Positions 6,148 to 6,172 of a DNA stretch of 6,172 bases are shown here, in pieces. This stretch comes from Comamonadaceae bacterium (GTDB lineage: Bacteria; Pseudomonadota; Gammaproteobacteria; Burkholderiales; Burkholderiaceae): contig CANNNB010000144.1 of assembly GCA_947505995.1 (NCBI GenBank), forward strand, positions 1 to 6,172, in the 5' to 3' direction. The notes below the pieces were generated by a model, which was not told where the DNA came from, did no database searches, and worked only from the letters and a program-made list of their open reading frames with translations. Numbering within the stretch: position 1 is the first letter of the stretch; each line of letters opens with the position of its first letter. The translations under genes and the position numbers were made by a program.

Positions 6148-6172
6148 GTTGATAGATCTGTTCAAAGATTAG

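Noticed and set aside
6148..6165. TTG start for PstB six codons upstream of the ATG
   Set aside because: The ATG at 6147 gives the family's normal length and the extension adds no conserved residues. TTG cannot be fully excluded, because neither start has a strong ribosome site.

Overview
The window looks like chromosomal DNA of a betaproteobacterium, probably a Burkholderiales/Comamonadaceae-type freshwater organism. This rests on the porin type (an 'AQAQTSFTVYG' mature start and a C-terminal phenylalanine), the pstB-phoU-phoB-phoR gene order and moderate GC (about 45-58% in coding sequence by eye on sampled lines). The genus is not determinable from the sequence alone.

Left part, 1-1188. 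The window opens inside the 3' end of a plus-strand gene whose last 60 codons match the C-terminus of PhoX-family (DUF839) alkaline phosphatases. It is followed by a small perfect hairpin and then a rho-independent terminator. Converging on it from the minus strand is a 260-residue secreted protein that looks like an uncharacterised outer-membrane beta-barrel.

Middle part, 1136-2586. A minus-strand general porin gene ends in a strong terminator. Upstream of it is a 339-bp AT-rich gap. The gap holds the likely porin promoter and, on the plus strand, a short signal-peptide-like reading frame. A different frame carries a cytochrome-c-like haem-binding motif (CX3CH), so this may be the remains of a broken small cytochrome gene.

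Right part, 2587-6172. Four tightly packed minus-strand genes form the distal half of a phosphate operon: pstB, phoU, phoB and phoR. PstB powers high-affinity phosphate import, PhoU links transporter state to the sensor, PhoR is the membrane histidine kinase, and PhoB is the DNA-binding response regulator. The genes upstream of pstB (expected pstA, pstC, pstS) lie outside the window.

Taken together, most of the window is phosphate acquisition and sensing: a secreted phosphatase at one edge and uptake plus signalling at the other. Two outer-membrane proteins lie between them and may or may not belong to the same regulon. No mobile element, CRISPR array, tRNA or rRNA was seen. The pho genes themselves are ordinary; the less explained parts are the 260-residue barrel protein and the 2248-2586 gap.
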